Assembly (NCBI GenBank): GCA_031553535.1
Contig: JAVBLM010000001.1
Coordinates: 124,001 to 188,000 of the forward strand
Direction of reading: 5' to 3'
From: JAIROC01 sp031553535
GTDB lineage: Bacteria; Bacteroidota; Bacteroidia; Bacteroidales; WCHB1-69
DNA length: 64,000 nt
Each line of letters opens with the position of its first letter. Within the stretch, counting starts at the first letter, position 1. This document shows positions 9,026 through 18,334 of the stretch, piece after piece. The position numbers and the translations under genes are program-made. The notes under the pieces were generated by a model that saw only the letters and a list, made by a program, of their open reading frames with translations, made no database searches and was not told the DNA's origin.

Positions 9026-10897
9026 ATGCAAAAAGGAAGTATAAGTATGCAATCGGAAAATATGTTTCCGATAATTAAAAAATTTTTATATTCTGATAAT
9101 GAAATATTTCTTCGTGAACTGGTTTCTAATGCGGTAGACGCTACAAAGAAATTACAAACCTTGACATCCATGGGAAAAGCGCAAGGAGAATTGGGCGATC
9201 TCACCATAGAAATAAAGGTTGATGAAAAAAACAAAAGCCTGGTCATTTCCGACCGTGGTATTGGAATGACAGGCGAAGAAGTAGACAAATACATTAATAA
9301 TGTAGCCTTTTCCGGTGCAAACGAGTTCCTGGAAAAATACGAAGGAGTTGATGCAAATTCGTTAATTGGGCATTTCGGATTAGGTTTCTATTCCGCATTT
9401 ATGGTGGCCGATAAAGTGGAAATTGTAACTAAATCTTATCTCCCTGATACCACTGCTGTAAAATGGACTTGTAACGGAAGCACTGAATATATAATTGAAG
9501 ATACCGTAAAAGAAGATCGTGGAACAGACATTATTCTTTATCTGGCAGAAGATTCCATGGAATTTTTGCAAGAGAATCGGATCTTGAATATCCTTACAAA
9601 ATATTGCCGGTTTTTGCCTGTCCCTATCCGTTTCGGAAATGAAAAGAAGTGGGAAAAGGTAGAAGGACAAGATAAAGATGTGGAAGTAGAAATACCAAGG
9701 ATTATCAATGACACAAATCCTATTTGGAAGCTTTCCCCATCCGAACTAAAGAAAGAAGATTATGAGAAGTTTTACAGGGAGCTTTATCCGCACTCTTTCG
9801 ACCAACCGTTGTTTAACATTCATATCAATATAGATTATCCTTTTGACCTTACGGGAATATTATATTTTCCCAAGATTAAACAACAGGTCGATTTTCAGAA
9901 AAACAAGATCCAACTATATTGCAATCAAGTGTATATTACAGATCAGCTGGAAGGAATCGTTCCTGAATTCCTGATGTTACTACAGGGGGTTATCGATTCT
10001 CCGGACATTCCATTGAATGTAAGCAGAAGTTATTTACAAAGCGATAGCAATGTCAAGAAAATATCATCGCATATCACCAAAAAGGTAGCCGATAAACTGG
10101 AAGAAATGTTTTCCAAGGACAGAGAAGATTTTCAAACAAAATGGGACGATATCCGAATGTTCATGCAATATGGTGTATTAACAGACGAAAAATTTTACGA
10201 ACGTGCAAAAAAATTCCTCCTATTTAAGAATATCGATGGAAAATATTTTACCATTGAGGAATACAAAAAGCAAATCGAATCGTTACAAAAAGACAAAGAT
10301 GATACGTTGGTTATATTATACGCCACAAATAATGAAGAACAATATACGCAGATAGAAGCCGCCAAAGGAAAAGGATATGATGTTCTGCTGATGGATGGAG
10401 CACTGGATATACACTTTATCAATTTGTTGGAACAAACGTTAGAAAAAATAAAATTCGTCCGGGTTGATTCCGATGTTACGGACAAATTGATTGAAAAGGG
10501 AGATAAACCTGTCTCAAAATTAACGGAAGAGCAGCAGAAAAAGCTCAACACCATTTTTGAAGAAGCCACAAATAAAAATAAGTTTACAATTGTCTTTGAA
10601 AATCTAAGCGATACCGATTTTCCTGTTAGTATTACACACCCCGAGTTTATTCGTCGCTGGGCAGATATGCAAAAAATGACAGGGAGTGCACCTATGTTCG
10701 GAATGGATATCCAAAAAAGTAATCTGGTTGTAAATACCAACCATCCTATTATGGAGAAAATCCTGGAGGAAAAAAGCAAGAAAAAAAGATCCGTATTGGT
10801 TTCCCAGTTGATAGATTTATCCCTGTTGTCTCAACAAATGCTTACCGGGGAATCTCTGGCAGCTTTTGTAAAACGCAGTCTGGAAATATTGAATTAA
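9026..10897 (+). CDS. htpG: Molecular chaperone HtpG (Hsp90)
   Basis: 623 residues, about the length of E. coli HtpG. The GHKL ATPase domain is intact: ELVSNAVDA near residue 28 (catalytic Glu), DRGIGMT near 80, GHFGLGFYSAFMV near 115. The middle domain carries the LNVSRSYLQ motif (Arg contacting ATP gamma-phosphate) near 330, and the C-terminal dimerisation helices end in FVKRSLEILN. It starts with MQKGSISMQSENMFPIIKKF, the usual Bacteroidetes HtpG beginning, which supports this ATG. Monocistronic: hydrogen operon before it, a strong terminator after it. Confidence 0.96.
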   Translation: MQKGSISMQSENMFPIIKKFLYSDNEIFLRELVSNAVDATKKLQTLTSMGKAQGELGDLTIEIKVDEKNKSLVISDRGIGMTGEEVDKYINNVAFSGANEFLEKYEGVDANSLIGHFGLGFYSAFMVADKVEIVTKSYLPDTTAVKWTCNGSTEYIIEDTVKEDRGTDIILYLAEDSMEFLQENRILNILTKYCRFLPVPIRFGNEKKWEKVEGQDKDVEVEIPRIINDTNPIWKLSPSELKKEDYEKFYRELYPHSFDQPLFNIHINIDYPFDLTGILYFPKIKQQVDFQKNKIQLYCNQVYITDQLEGIVPEFLMLLQGVIDSPDIPLNVSRSYLQSDSNVKKISSHITKKVADKLEEMFSKDREDFQTKWDDIRMFMQYGVLTDEKFYERAKKFLLFKNIDGKYFTIEEYKKQIESLQKDKDDTLVILYATNNEEQYTQIEAAKGKGYDVLLMDGALDIHFINLLEQTLEKIKFVRVDSDVTDKLIEKGDKPVSKLTEEQQKKLNTIFEEATNKNKFTIVFENLSDTDFPVSITHPEFIRRWADMQKMTGSAPMFGMDIQKSNLVVNTNHPIMEKILEEKSKKKRSVLVSQLIDLSLLSQQMLTGESLAAFVKRSLEILN

Positions 10898-10918
10898 CAG
10901 AAGTTATTTTATTACTCA

Positions 10919-10958
10919 CAATGCGGACACTAAGGTTATCGAAGTGTCCGCGTTGTTT
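10919..10958 (+). terminator. Intrinsic terminator of htpG
   Basis: GCGGACACT pairs with AGTGTCCGC around a loop of about 10 nt, the stem extended by A-T and G-T pairs, followed by GTTGTTTT. It lies 22 nt after the htpG stop codon. Confidence 0.75.
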
Positions 10959-11111
10959 TATATTGAGAGAGCATTTCGACAAGCTGAATAACCCTCAATT
11001 TGTTTTTGGCCATCCTTTTTGAGAATAATATCTAAGAACAAATAAAATTCACTTCCAAAAAAAGTATAATTTTGCTTTTATTTTTTGAAGAACTTTAAAC
11101 AAATACAAACA

Positions 11112-12860
11112 ATGTACAGAACAAATACTTGTGGCGAATTGAGCATATCTGATGTCGGACGAAAAGTAATACTTTGCGGATGGGTACAAAAATCAAGGGA
11201 TCTGGGGGGAATGACTTTTATTGATCTGAGAGACCGATATGGAATTACACAATTGGCTTTTAACATGGAAACAAATGCAACATTATGTGAACAAGCCCGG
11301 ACATTGGGAAGAGAATATGTTATCCAAACAGAAGGTATTGTTGCTGAACGTTATAATAAAAACAAAAATATCCCTACCGGAGATATTGAGATCCAGGTAG
11401 AAAAGATAACCATACTTAACGAAGCGAAAACTCCTCCCTTTACCATCGAAGACAATACCGATGGAGGAGATGAGTTACGCATGCAATACCGGTACCTGGA
11501 TATTCGCCGCAACAGTGTAAAAAACAACCTGATGCTTCGTCATAGAATAGGTTTGGAAATCCGTAATTACCTAAGTGGAATAGGCTTTATTGAAATAGAA
11601 ACTCCATTTTTGATTAGTTCCACACCCGAAGGTGCCCGTGATTTCCTTGTTCCTTCGAGGATGAATGAAGGAAAATTCTATGCCCTGCCCCAGTCCCCGC
11701 AAACGTTCAAACAGTTATTAATGATTGGTGGCATGGATAAGTATTTCCAGATAGTAAAGTGCTTCCGTGATGAAGACCTGCGGGCTGACCGTCAACCGGA
11801 ATTTACGCAAGTAGATTGTGAAATGTCGTTTGTAACTCAGGAAGATGTTTTGCAGACATTCGAAGGACTATATAAATATTTGTTTCAAACAGTAAAAGGT
11901 ATGTCTATGGAAAACTTCCAACGCATGACTTATGCCGATGCGATGAAATATTATGGTAGCGATAAACCGGATTTACGATTCGGGATGCCATTTGTAGAAC
12001 TGAACGAGCTATTGCAACACCGCGATTTTAAAGTATTCAACGAAGCCGAACATATAATCGGCATCTGTGCTGAAAACTGCGCCGGTTTCACCCGGAAACA
12101 ACTGGACTCGTTAACCGATTTTGTCAAGCGTCCTCAAGTTGGAGCTAGCGGATTGGTATATGTTTTATGCAATGAAGACGGCAGCTTTAAATCATCCGTA
12201 GATAAATTTTACTCGCAGGAGGATTTGCATGCCGTTTCGATAAAATGTAATGCCAAAGCCGGGGATTTAATTCTGGTACTATGCGGTAAAACAGAGAAAA
12301 CACAAAAAGCATTATGCGAATTACGTCTTGAAATGGGTTCTCTCCTCGGCTTACGCGATCCGGAGAAATTCAAACCTTTATGGGTAATTGATTTCCCATT
12401 GTTGGAATGGGATGACGAAACACAACGTTTCTATGCCAAGCACCACCCTTTTACAGCCCCGAAGCCCGAAGACGAAGATTTGTTAAAGAGCGATCCCGCT
12501 GCCGTCCGCGCCAATGCATACGACTTGGTAATTAATGGCGTTGAAGTGGGCGGCGGTTCTGTTCGTATCTTCCAACGTGAATTACAGAAACAAATGTTTC
12601 GGGTATTAGGATTTTCCAATGAAGAAGCCCAAGCAAAGTTCGGCTTCCTGATGAATGCTTTTGAATACGGTGCTCCCCCGCATGCGGGAATTGCCTTTGG
12701 ATTCGATCGTATGTGTGCTGTTTTCAATGGTGTTGATTCCATTCGTGATTTTATCGCTTTTCCAAAGAATAACTCGGGAAGAGATGTTATGATCGATGCT
12801 CCTTCTACTATCAGCGAAGAGCAACTTAAGGAACTTCATATTATTTCTACCGCGAAATAA
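11112..12860 (+). CDS. aspS: Aspartate--tRNA ligase
   Basis: 582 residues, class II aminoacyl-tRNA synthetase of bacterial type. The frame opens earlier at a TTG (11085), but the start MYRTNTCGEL at 11112 matches the family N-terminus and is preferred. Domains: OB-fold anticodon-binding (about 1-105, with GWVQKSRDLGGMTFIDLRDR), catalytic core with motif 2 FRDEDLRADRQPEFTQVD near 208 and motif 3 GIAFGFDRM near 525, and the inserted bacterial GAD domain between (about 280-410). A possible -7 element TAATTTTG lies at 11067-11074. Stands alone; convergent with manA, 45 nt apart. Confidence 0.96.
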   Translation: MYRTNTCGELSISDVGRKVILCGWVQKSRDLGGMTFIDLRDRYGITQLAFNMETNATLCEQARTLGREYVIQTEGIVAERYNKNKNIPTGDIEIQVEKITILNEAKTPPFTIEDNTDGGDELRMQYRYLDIRRNSVKNNLMLRHRIGLEIRNYLSGIGFIEIETPFLISSTPEGARDFLVPSRMNEGKFYALPQSPQTFKQLLMIGGMDKYFQIVKCFRDEDLRADRQPEFTQVDCEMSFVTQEDVLQTFEGLYKYLFQTVKGMSMENFQRMTYADAMKYYGSDKPDLRFGMPFVELNELLQHRDFKVFNEAEHIIGICAENCAGFTRKQLDSLTDFVKRPQVGASGLVYVLCNEDGSFKSSVDKFYSQEDLHAVSIKCNAKAGDLILVLCGKTEKTQKALCELRLEMGSLLGLRDPEKFKPLWVIDFPLLEWDDETQRFYAKHHPFTAPKPEDEDLLKSDPAAVRANAYDLVINGVEVGGGSVRIFQRELQKQMFRVLGFSNEEAQAKFGFLMNAFEYGAPPHAGIAFGFDRMCAVFNGVDSIRDFIAFPKNNSGRDVMIDAPSTISEEQLKELHIISTAK

Positions 12861-12905
12861 TAGAATAATTTATATTCTTTTTATTCGAATCGTATTTGAG
12901 GAAAC

Positions 12906-13880
12906 TTACAAAATATAAGTTTCTAATAACTTACATTGGGGTCCCGGGTGAATGATTGCACCTTCAATAGAAGCAGGCATGAATACACATTCTCCTATCT
13001 TAATTGTCTCTTCTCCCTCAGGACAGGTAATCTTAGCCTTTCCCGATAAACAGATATAAATAACAAATGAATCAATATCCGCATAAATCTTTTCCACCGG
13101 TTTATCAAAGTCCATAAAATTTGTTGCAAAAAATGGTGTGGAGACAATATTGTTCGTATTATTTTGCTGCCTCGAATATTGAATAAACCCATTATCCGTA
13201 TCGTTATAATGAATAGCATCCAAAGCATCTTCTATATGCAATGTCCTTAAACTTCCATCTTTATCTTTACGATTATAATCATGTAAGCGGTATGTAATGT
13301 CCGAGCTTTGCTGGATTTCAGCTAGTAAAATCCCCTTCCCGATTGCATGAACTTTTCCCGAAGGAATAAAAACAGCATCACCGGATTTTACAGTAACAAA
13401 ATGCAAGACTTCCTCTATCGTATTATTCGTAATATGTTCTTTTAGTAATTGCTTATTCATGGGGATATTAAATCCGATATTAAGTTTGGCCCCCGGATCG
13501 GCATCGATAACATACCACATTTCTGTCTTGCCGTTACAACGATGTTTTTGTCCTGCAAGTTTATCATCAGGATGAACCTGCACAGATAAATCTTTTTCCG
13601 CATCAATAAATTTAATCAATAATGGAAACTCATGCCCAAATTTATCAAACACCTTCTCCCCTACCAAATCACCCATATAGATTTCAATAAGTTCATTCAG
13701 TGTATTTCCCTCTAAAAATCCATTATCAACCATGCTGGATTCAGGTTCTATTCCTGATATTTTCCACGCTTCACCACAATTGGGCAATGGAGAAAAATCC
13801 TGTCCTAAAATACGTTTTATCTTATCTCCCCCCCAAATCTTATCTTTAAAGATAGTCTTGAACTTTAATGGATACAGCAT
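12906..13880 (-). CDS. manA: Mannose-6-phosphate isomerase, class I
   Basis: 324 residues, the short form of type I phosphomannose isomerase common in Bacteroidetes and Firmicutes. It interconverts fructose-6-P and mannose-6-P, feeding GDP-mannose and surface glycans. Seen: IWGGDKIKR near the N-terminus, zinc ligands in VQVHPDD (near 101) and EMWYVID (near 120), PSGKVHAIGKGILLAEIQQSSDITYRLHDYNR (near 174-205) holding the catalytic His and Arg, and a second cupin-like half. A minus-strand -7 element (TATCTTTG, the complement of 13908-13915) precedes it. Its stop codon lies in an 8-bp inverted repeat (12901-12923) that may terminate both this gene and aspS. Confidence 0.94.
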   Translation of the reverse strand: MLYPLKFKTIFKDKIWGGDKIKRILGQDFSPLPNCGEAWKISGIEPESSMVDNGFLEGNTLNELIEIYMGDLVGEKVFDKFGHEFPLLIKFIDAEKDLSVQVHPDDKLAGQKHRCNGKTEMWYVIDADPGAKLNIGFNIPMNKQLLKEHITNNTIEEVLHFVTVKSGDAVFIPSGKVHAIGKGILLAEIQQSSDITYRLHDYNRKDKDGSLRTLHIEDALDAIHYNDTDNGFIQYSRQQNNTNNIVSTPFFATNFMDFDKPVEKIYADIDSFVIYICLSGKAKITCPEGEETIKIGECVFMPASIEGAIIHPGPQCKLLETYIL

Positions 13881-14054
13881 ATCGAATTATTTATTATAAT
13901 GTTTATACAAAGATATAATTTTTATGTTATTTACGGAAGTCTGCATTGTATCACTTTTATCGGTTTTATCTATTTTATCGGCTTTATCCTTTCTGCTTGT
14001 TGCGTTTTTATATTTCCCGCTGACCTCGCAAACTTCCGCAGACAATCATTATTT

Positions 14055-14675
14055 CTAGTTCTTGCAATTGCATGATCTGGAAAACAGAAACTTTGTCTTG
14101 GGCAATGTAGCTTGCAAAAGTTCCCTGTATTCATCGCCTATATTAATAACACGCATGTCGACAGTCTTCAATGAATTTTCAAGCAGGTTAATTTCTGTCG
14201 GAAATTCAATGATTAAATTACTCCATAAATCCAAATAAGATAACTGAAGCAATTGGGCAATTTCCACCGGAAGAGAAAGTAAATAATTCCGGTTAACTAT
14301 TAATCGCTCTAAGTGAATCAGGTTTTTAATCTTATAAGAAAGACTGTCCAGTTTATTATTAGATAAATCTAGAACGGTCAGGTTGTCTAAGCTCCAAACA
14401 GCATCCGGAACCTTCTTTAATCTCATACTATTAAGATGTAATTCCTGCAGGTTGGGGTACCGTACTATTTTTTCTTCAAAATCATCAGGAAGTTTTCTTT
14501 TAAAGGAAAAACGATATACACTATCTGCCGGAACAAGGTTAGCCTGTTCGAAAGAAGTATATAATGTCTGATTTTGCAGCTGGGAAGAATCCTGCAATTG
14601 CCCGTAAGAAAAGGATACGGAACACAAACAAAAAGAAAACAACAAAGATTTATTTACTAGTATTCTAAAAATCAT
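14055..14675 (-). CDS. Exported leucine-rich-repeat protein
   Basis: 206 residues. Hydrophobic N-terminal signal sequence ending around SVSFSYGQ. From about residue 85 there are four to five leucine-rich repeats of the LxxLxLxxNxL type (LQELHLNSMRLKKVP, LTVLDLSNNKLDSLS, LERLIVNRNYLLSLP, LSYLDLWSNLIIEFP), 22-24 residues each. The C-terminus ends CNCKN. Such small LRR proteins are probably binding proteins at the envelope; the ligand cannot be told. Separated by 6 nt from the DUF1287 gene upstream, so the three minus-strand genes 14055-16227 probably form one transcript, with this gene last. Confidence 0.75.
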   Translation of the reverse strand: MIFRILVNKSLLFSFCLCSVSFSYGQLQDSSQLQNQTLYTSFEQANLVPADSVYRFSFKRKLPDDFEEKIVRYPNLQELHLNSMRLKKVPDAVWSLDNLTVLDLSNNKLDSLSYKIKNLIHLERLIVNRNYLLSLPVEIAQLLQLSYLDLWSNLIIEFPTEINLLENSLKTVDMRVINIGDEYRELLQATLPKTKFLFSRSCNCKN

Positions 14676-14681
14676 AAATAA

Positions 14682-15260
14682 TTATTTTTTATAACAATAA
14701 TGTCCGATAATCACAAAATGAAATAACATATCCTCTTCCATTTGCCCAGCCCCAATATTATGAACTATTTTATAGCGCCGTCCATCGTCAGACTTTTTAT
14801 TAACAACAATTCCGATATGAGTAATGCCGCCATCGAGATTCCAACAAACAATATCTCCCGGCTGATAATCTTTCGCATTGTCCGTAATAGGCTTTATTTG
14901 CCCATGCCTGGAAAAAAAAGTCATTAAATTAGGAACCCTTCGATGGTCAATATTTTTATCGGGACTACTTAAGCCCCATTTCTTAGGGTATTTGGAAAAA
15001 TTAGCTGTCATGTCTTCATGCACTTCCTTTTGTAGATCAATTCCCATTTTCCGGTATGCCCGGATTATAACATCGGTACAAACACCTTTATTAGCCGCAA
15101 CATCTCCATTGGGATAGGCTATTTTTACATAAGACGGATCATAATCTACCGGTTGCTTTGTCAACTCAAGCGCCGCTTTCGAAAGGCTATCATAAAAGGT
15201 AGTTTGCCCTAGACCTCGTAAAGAGGTAATCAAAAGGAAAACTAGAAAGATTTTTTTCAT
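14682..15260 (-). CDS. DUF1287 domain protein (YijF-like, NlpC/P60-like fold), exported
   Basis: 192 residues from the ATG at 15260. The open frame extends 26 codons upstream, but MKKIFLVFLLITSLRGLGQ is a clear signal peptide and is taken as the start. DUF1287 motifs: VKIAYPNGDVAANKGVCTDVIIRAYRKMGIDLQKEVHEDM (Cys nucleophile candidate in GVCTDV), DHRRVPNL, and GDIVCWNLDGGITHIGIVV, whose His is the second catalytic candidate. The family resembles papain-like cell-wall amidases but its substrate is unproven. The gene lies 8 nt after the upstream gene, in a three-gene minus-strand set of exported proteins. Confidence 0.85.
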   Translation of the reverse strand: MKKIFLVFLLITSLRGLGQTTFYDSLSKAALELTKQPVDYDPSYVKIAYPNGDVAANKGVCTDVIIRAYRKMGIDLQKEVHEDMTANFSKYPKKWGLSSPDKNIDHRRVPNLMTFFSRHGQIKPITDNAKDYQPGDIVCWNLDGGITHIGIVVNKKSDDGRRYKIVHNIGAGQMEEDMLFHFVIIGHYCYKK

Positions 15261-15267
15261 ATCTTTA

Positions 15268-16227
15268 CTACTTCGGTATATAAAAAATCTTTGTTTTATT
15301 CTCCCTTGGAGGAAGAGGCTTATCCGGATTACGTGCAATCACATCCGCTTTATACACCCATTTGCCATCGGTTTCTATAAATGCATCATTCATACTTGCT
15401 TCCCCCACCATAAACTGGGGGATCTGTTGCAACGACTCATCCATAGGAATCAACCGGTTAAAAATAATCATTTCCGTAAACACGGTATCTATCGTATACT
15501 TATTCGTTTTTTTATCTCTTTTATCAGATTTTTTCGTATAAAATTGCTTCTCGTAACGCAATAAAAAAGGAGCCCGTTTTGCATATTCGAAGACAATCCG
15601 CATTGTACGATTCTTTGTATACCCTTTAAAGATGAGCGCTCCAAAAGATGGAACCCCTTTATTGTTTAGAGACAAAACCTCTATAAGCTTATGTTGGGAT
15701 AAAATATCTCCCCCATTCCATCCCAATAATGTATAATATGTCTTATCATTGGTTCCCTTTATTTCGATAAGTTCGGTGTATAAAGCCCCGTACCAATTCT
15801 CACATGTCAGAACCTGTGCAGCAGGAGTATTGATCCTTCGCCACTTATCAGTCAATGTATAGAGTTTATATTGTTTCTTTTCTTCATTGTAAGCTTGAAG
15901 AAATCCATAATGTTCATGAATTCCTTCATCACTGATAAGATACCAGGTAAAAATACGTACTTTCTTATCCGGAGAAGTTAATACGGATATAGTTTTCAGT
16001 GAATCAAAAGGGTAAGATATCGAATTTTTTAATTCAAGGGTTTCTTCAAGCAGGAGTAACAATTGTTCATTCTTTTGATAACGAGGTATGGTATTGCGTT
16101 CAGAAATAATGTCTTTATGCAACCTGACAATAGAATCTTCCAAGGTGACAAATGTCTCTTTTTTCTGAGCATATCCACTTACAGATATACCTAATACAAA
16201 CAAAAGTAATAATAATTGCTTTTCCAT
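15268..16227 (-). CDS. Conserved exported protein of unknown function
   Basis: 319 residues with a signal peptide (MEKQLLLLLFVLGISVSGYAQ). The mature part has a helical start followed by what looks like beta structure with many aromatic residues (RIFTWYLISDEGIHEHYGFLQAY, YYTLLGWNGGD, ERYEKQFY-like strands) and ends with PPRENKTKIFYIPK. I do not recognise a named domain. Similar exported proteins occur widely in Bacteroidales. First gene of the minus-strand trio with DUF1287 and LRR proteins, all predicted to leave the cytoplasm, which suggests a shared envelope role. Confidence 0.7.
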   Translation of the reverse strand: MEKQLLLLLFVLGISVSGYAQKKETFVTLEDSIVRLHKDIISERNTIPRYQKNEQLLLLLEETLELKNSISYPFDSLKTISVLTSPDKKVRIFTWYLISDEGIHEHYGFLQAYNEEKKQYKLYTLTDKWRRINTPAAQVLTCENWYGALYTELIEIKGTNDKTYYTLLGWNGGDILSQHKLIEVLSLNNKGVPSFGALIFKGYTKNRTMRIVFEYAKRAPFLLRYEKQFYTKKSDKRDKKTNKYTIDTVFTEMIIFNRLIPMDESLQQIPQFMVGEASMNDAFIETDGKWVYKADVIARNPDKPLPPRENKTKIFYIPK

Positions 16228-16305
16228 ATAAATTTATATCTTAAACGGAATCCTGATCCTGTTTAGTATTTTGTTATTTTTGCAAAAATAATCAAACATA
16301 TTCAT

Positions 16306-17349
16306 ATGATGACCATCGAAGAAAGAATTTCTGCTTTCGAAAAACTTTCTATCCGTTTACAAGACACTTTAGAGGATAAACAAACCGGAAACCAAAAATT
16401 AAAACAGCAAATAGAGCAAGAATATAATTACAATCCCTGGTTTATTCCCCTCTTCGTTCAGAAATCGATTGACGCTATTATTCAAATGCTGGATAAAGAA
16501 AAATTAACTCAATGGACTCTACCTTATCAAGGCATATCGAAAACATCGCAAAGATCGCTACGCATAGGAACTATTATGGCAGGGAACATTCCGCTTGTGG
16601 GATTTCATGATTTTTTGTCCGTACTTATAACCGGACATACATTCGTAGGGAAATTATCCTCGAATGATCCTCATTTATTACCTATCATTGCCGAAATACT
16701 CTGCGAAATAGAACCTCGTTTTACAAATAAAATAGAATTCTGCTCCGGGAAACTTGGTAAAATAGACAGGCTTATTGCCACAGGCAGTAATAACTCGGCG
16801 CGTTATTTTGCTTATTATTTTCAAAAATATCCTTCTATTATTCGAAAGCATTGTAACAGCATTGCTATCCTAAATGGAAACGAATCCGAAGAGGAATTGA
16901 AGAAACTTGCCGATGATATTTTTTTATATTTCGGGCTCGGTTGCCGGAGTGTTTCCAAAATTTATATTCCTAAAGAATATGATTTTGAACCTTTATTCAT
17001 GGCTCTCGATCCCTATAAAAGCATTATGAACCAGCATAACAAATACCTGAACAACTTAGAGTATCAAAAAACAATCCATCTACTTAATTCTATCCCCTTT
17101 TTAGATCAAGGGATAACTATTTTTAAGGAAGATCCTGCTTTAGCATCTTCCATCAGTATTATCCATTATCAATATTATGACGATATGGATACTGTTTTAA
17201 AAGAAGTTTTATCTTTAGGCGATGAATTGCAATGTGCTGCAAGCAATATAATTCAAGATGGTTCCTTTGTCGCATTAGGGAAAACGCAATTTCCGGAATT
17301 GGATGATTATGCCAATAGGATAAATACTTTATCTTTTTTGACTGAATGA
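16306..17349 (+). CDS. Acyl-CoA reductase, LuxC-like
   Basis: 347 residues. Resembles LuxC-type fatty acyl reductases of the aldehyde dehydrogenase superfamily: the central block from TIMAGNIPLVGFHDFLSVLITGHTFVGKLSSND has the nucleotide-binding character, RLIATGSNNSARYFAYYF follows, and the catalytic cysteine is probably in FGLGCRSVSKIYIP near residue 222. Shorter than LuxC (about 480), as usual for the Bacteroidetes form. It would reduce an acyl-CoA to the aldehyde with NAD(P)H. No LuxD/E or luciferase gene is near, so the natural substrate is unknown. A -7 element (TATTTTTG, 16275-16282) precedes it, and a divergent gene lies upstream. Two ATGs stand in tandem at the start. Confidence 0.82.
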   Translation: MMTIEERISAFEKLSIRLQDTLEDKQTGNQKLKQQIEQEYNYNPWFIPLFVQKSIDAIIQMLDKEKLTQWTLPYQGISKTSQRSLRIGTIMAGNIPLVGFHDFLSVLITGHTFVGKLSSNDPHLLPIIAEILCEIEPRFTNKIEFCSGKLGKIDRLIATGSNNSARYFAYYFQKYPSIIRKHCNSIAILNGNESEEELKKLADDIFLYFGLGCRSVSKIYIPKEYDFEPLFMALDPYKSIMNQHNKYLNNLEYQKTIHLLNSIPFLDQGITIFKEDPALASSISIIHYQYYDDMDTVLKEVLSLGDELQCAASNIIQDGSFVALGKTQFPELDDYANRINTLSFLTE

Positions 17350-17380
17350 TAGTGATAAAAGGAAAATTCCTTCGTTTTAT

Positions 17381-17402
17381 TGAACTTACAAGTTCAGTTT
17401 TT
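17381..17402 (+). terminator. Short palindrome and T-run after the acyl-CoA reductase gene
   Basis: TGAACTT-AC-AAGTTCA followed by GTTTTT, 32 nt after the stop codon. The core resembles the palindromes near 1017 and 6951, so it may belong to the same dispersed family. Confidence 0.5.
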
Positions 17403-17497
17403 ATATATAAACAAGCCCTATCTGTTTTTACAGATAAAACATGCTTGAGATAATACAACTGAGGTATTTCACAATCTCTGCCGTACAAGAAAAATTC

Positions 17498-17838
17498 CCG
17501 AAAGACTCAAATGCTTTTTCAGGAAGTCTTGGAAGGTATCCGAAAGGGTTAATGTATTTGTTTTGGAAGCCTCGGAAGATATCCCAAAGACTCAGACACT
17601 TTTTTAAGCGGTTTCCGGAATACCCGAAAGCTTCAAACCATTTGGTTTATGGGTTTCGGGAATTCCGAAAGGATTAAACCATTCGGTTTGGAGGTTTCGG
17701 GAATATCCGAAAGGCTCAAACCATTCGGTTTGGAGGTTTCGGAACTTCCGAAAGGTTCAAACCATTCGGTTTGGAGGTTTCGGGAACACCCGAAAGAGGC
17801 AAACCATTTGGTTTGGAGGTCTCGGAAACATCCGAAAG
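17498..17838. repeat. Degenerate 42-bp tandem repeat array with internal palindromes
   Basis: About eight units. CCGAAAG or a close variant starts units at 17498, 17540, 17583, 17624, 17665, 17707, 17748, 17790 and 17832 (spacing 41-43 bp). Each good unit holds two palindromes: AAACCATTCGGTTT and TTTCGG...CCGAAA across the unit junction. The last four units are nearly identical, the first four decayed. There is no spacer-repeat alternation, so this is not CRISPR. The array is open in more than one frame and would encode 14-residue repeats, but unit-length changes of one base break the frame. Confidence 0.85.
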
Positions 17839-17952
17839 TGTCTTATACTTTTATATCCGACCTTATTTAACATGAGCCAGGGGGTCAGAATTTAGTTTGT
17901 TTAAATAAAATCGAAATGATTTATATGATTTAATAACAGAATTTACAGGAAG

Positions 17953-18334
17953 TTATAACTCATGAACATCTTCGTATAGTTTCTTACAATAACTATATAA
18001 TAACTTGCTTACTTCCTCCGGTTTTTCTATTAAAAACAAGTATTGCTCATTGCTGAGATATTTTAAATCTTTTGACAGAATAAGATAATATTTGCATTCT
18101 TCGAGGCTTCCCTGGGAAATAGTAGAAAATCGAAGCTTTTCTGCTTTTCCTTTTCGTCGATATTCCTCTGCAATGTTAGCTGGTATTGAAACAGCGGATC
18201 TTCTTAGTGGGGAAACAAGCCCGAATAATTCTTCTTTAGGATAATTTTCTATTATCTTGTAAGATTCGAGTTCAAAATTATGTGATTTCTTCTACCTATA
18301 TAATCAAATCAATAAAAGAATTTGTTTTCTCCAT
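17953..18334 (-). pseudogene. Broken four-helix-bundle protein gene (23S rRNA IVP family)
   Basis: Reading the minus strand from the ATG at 18334 gives MEKTNSFIDLII, then an in-frame TAG where the family has a conserved Trp, and the frame must shift to continue with KSHNFELESYKIIENYPKEE. After that it stays open to a stop at 17953 with the family signatures LRRSAVSIPANIAEEYRRK and LEECKYYLILSKDL. This is the S23/IVP four-helix-bundle family (about 120 residues), found inside or outside 23S rRNA genes. At least one nonsense change and one frameshift near 18290 make it a pseudogene, unless sequencing error is involved. A start at a later codon would lose helix 1. Confidence 0.75.

Noticed and set aside
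10195..10779. 194-codon open frame antisense to htpG
   Set aside because: Lies entirely within the htpG coding sequence on the other strand; no family match; the plus-strand gene is certain.
11085..11111. Upstream TTG start for aspS
   Set aside because: The extra nine residues do not match the AspRS N-terminus; MYRTNTCGEL at 11112 does.
17498..17838. Repeat array that could be taken for CRISPR
   Set aside because: Units are directly tandem with no unique spacers, they are degenerate, and no cas gene is near.
17441..17870. Two overlapping open frames across the 42-bp array (14-residue repeats)
   Set aside because: The unit length is a multiple of 3, so frames stay open by default; 41- and 43-bp units break the frame, there is no signal or family match, and no promoter.
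17871..17900. GGGGGTCAGAATTT motif as an insertion-sequence end
   Set aside because: No matching inverted end or transposase was found nearby.
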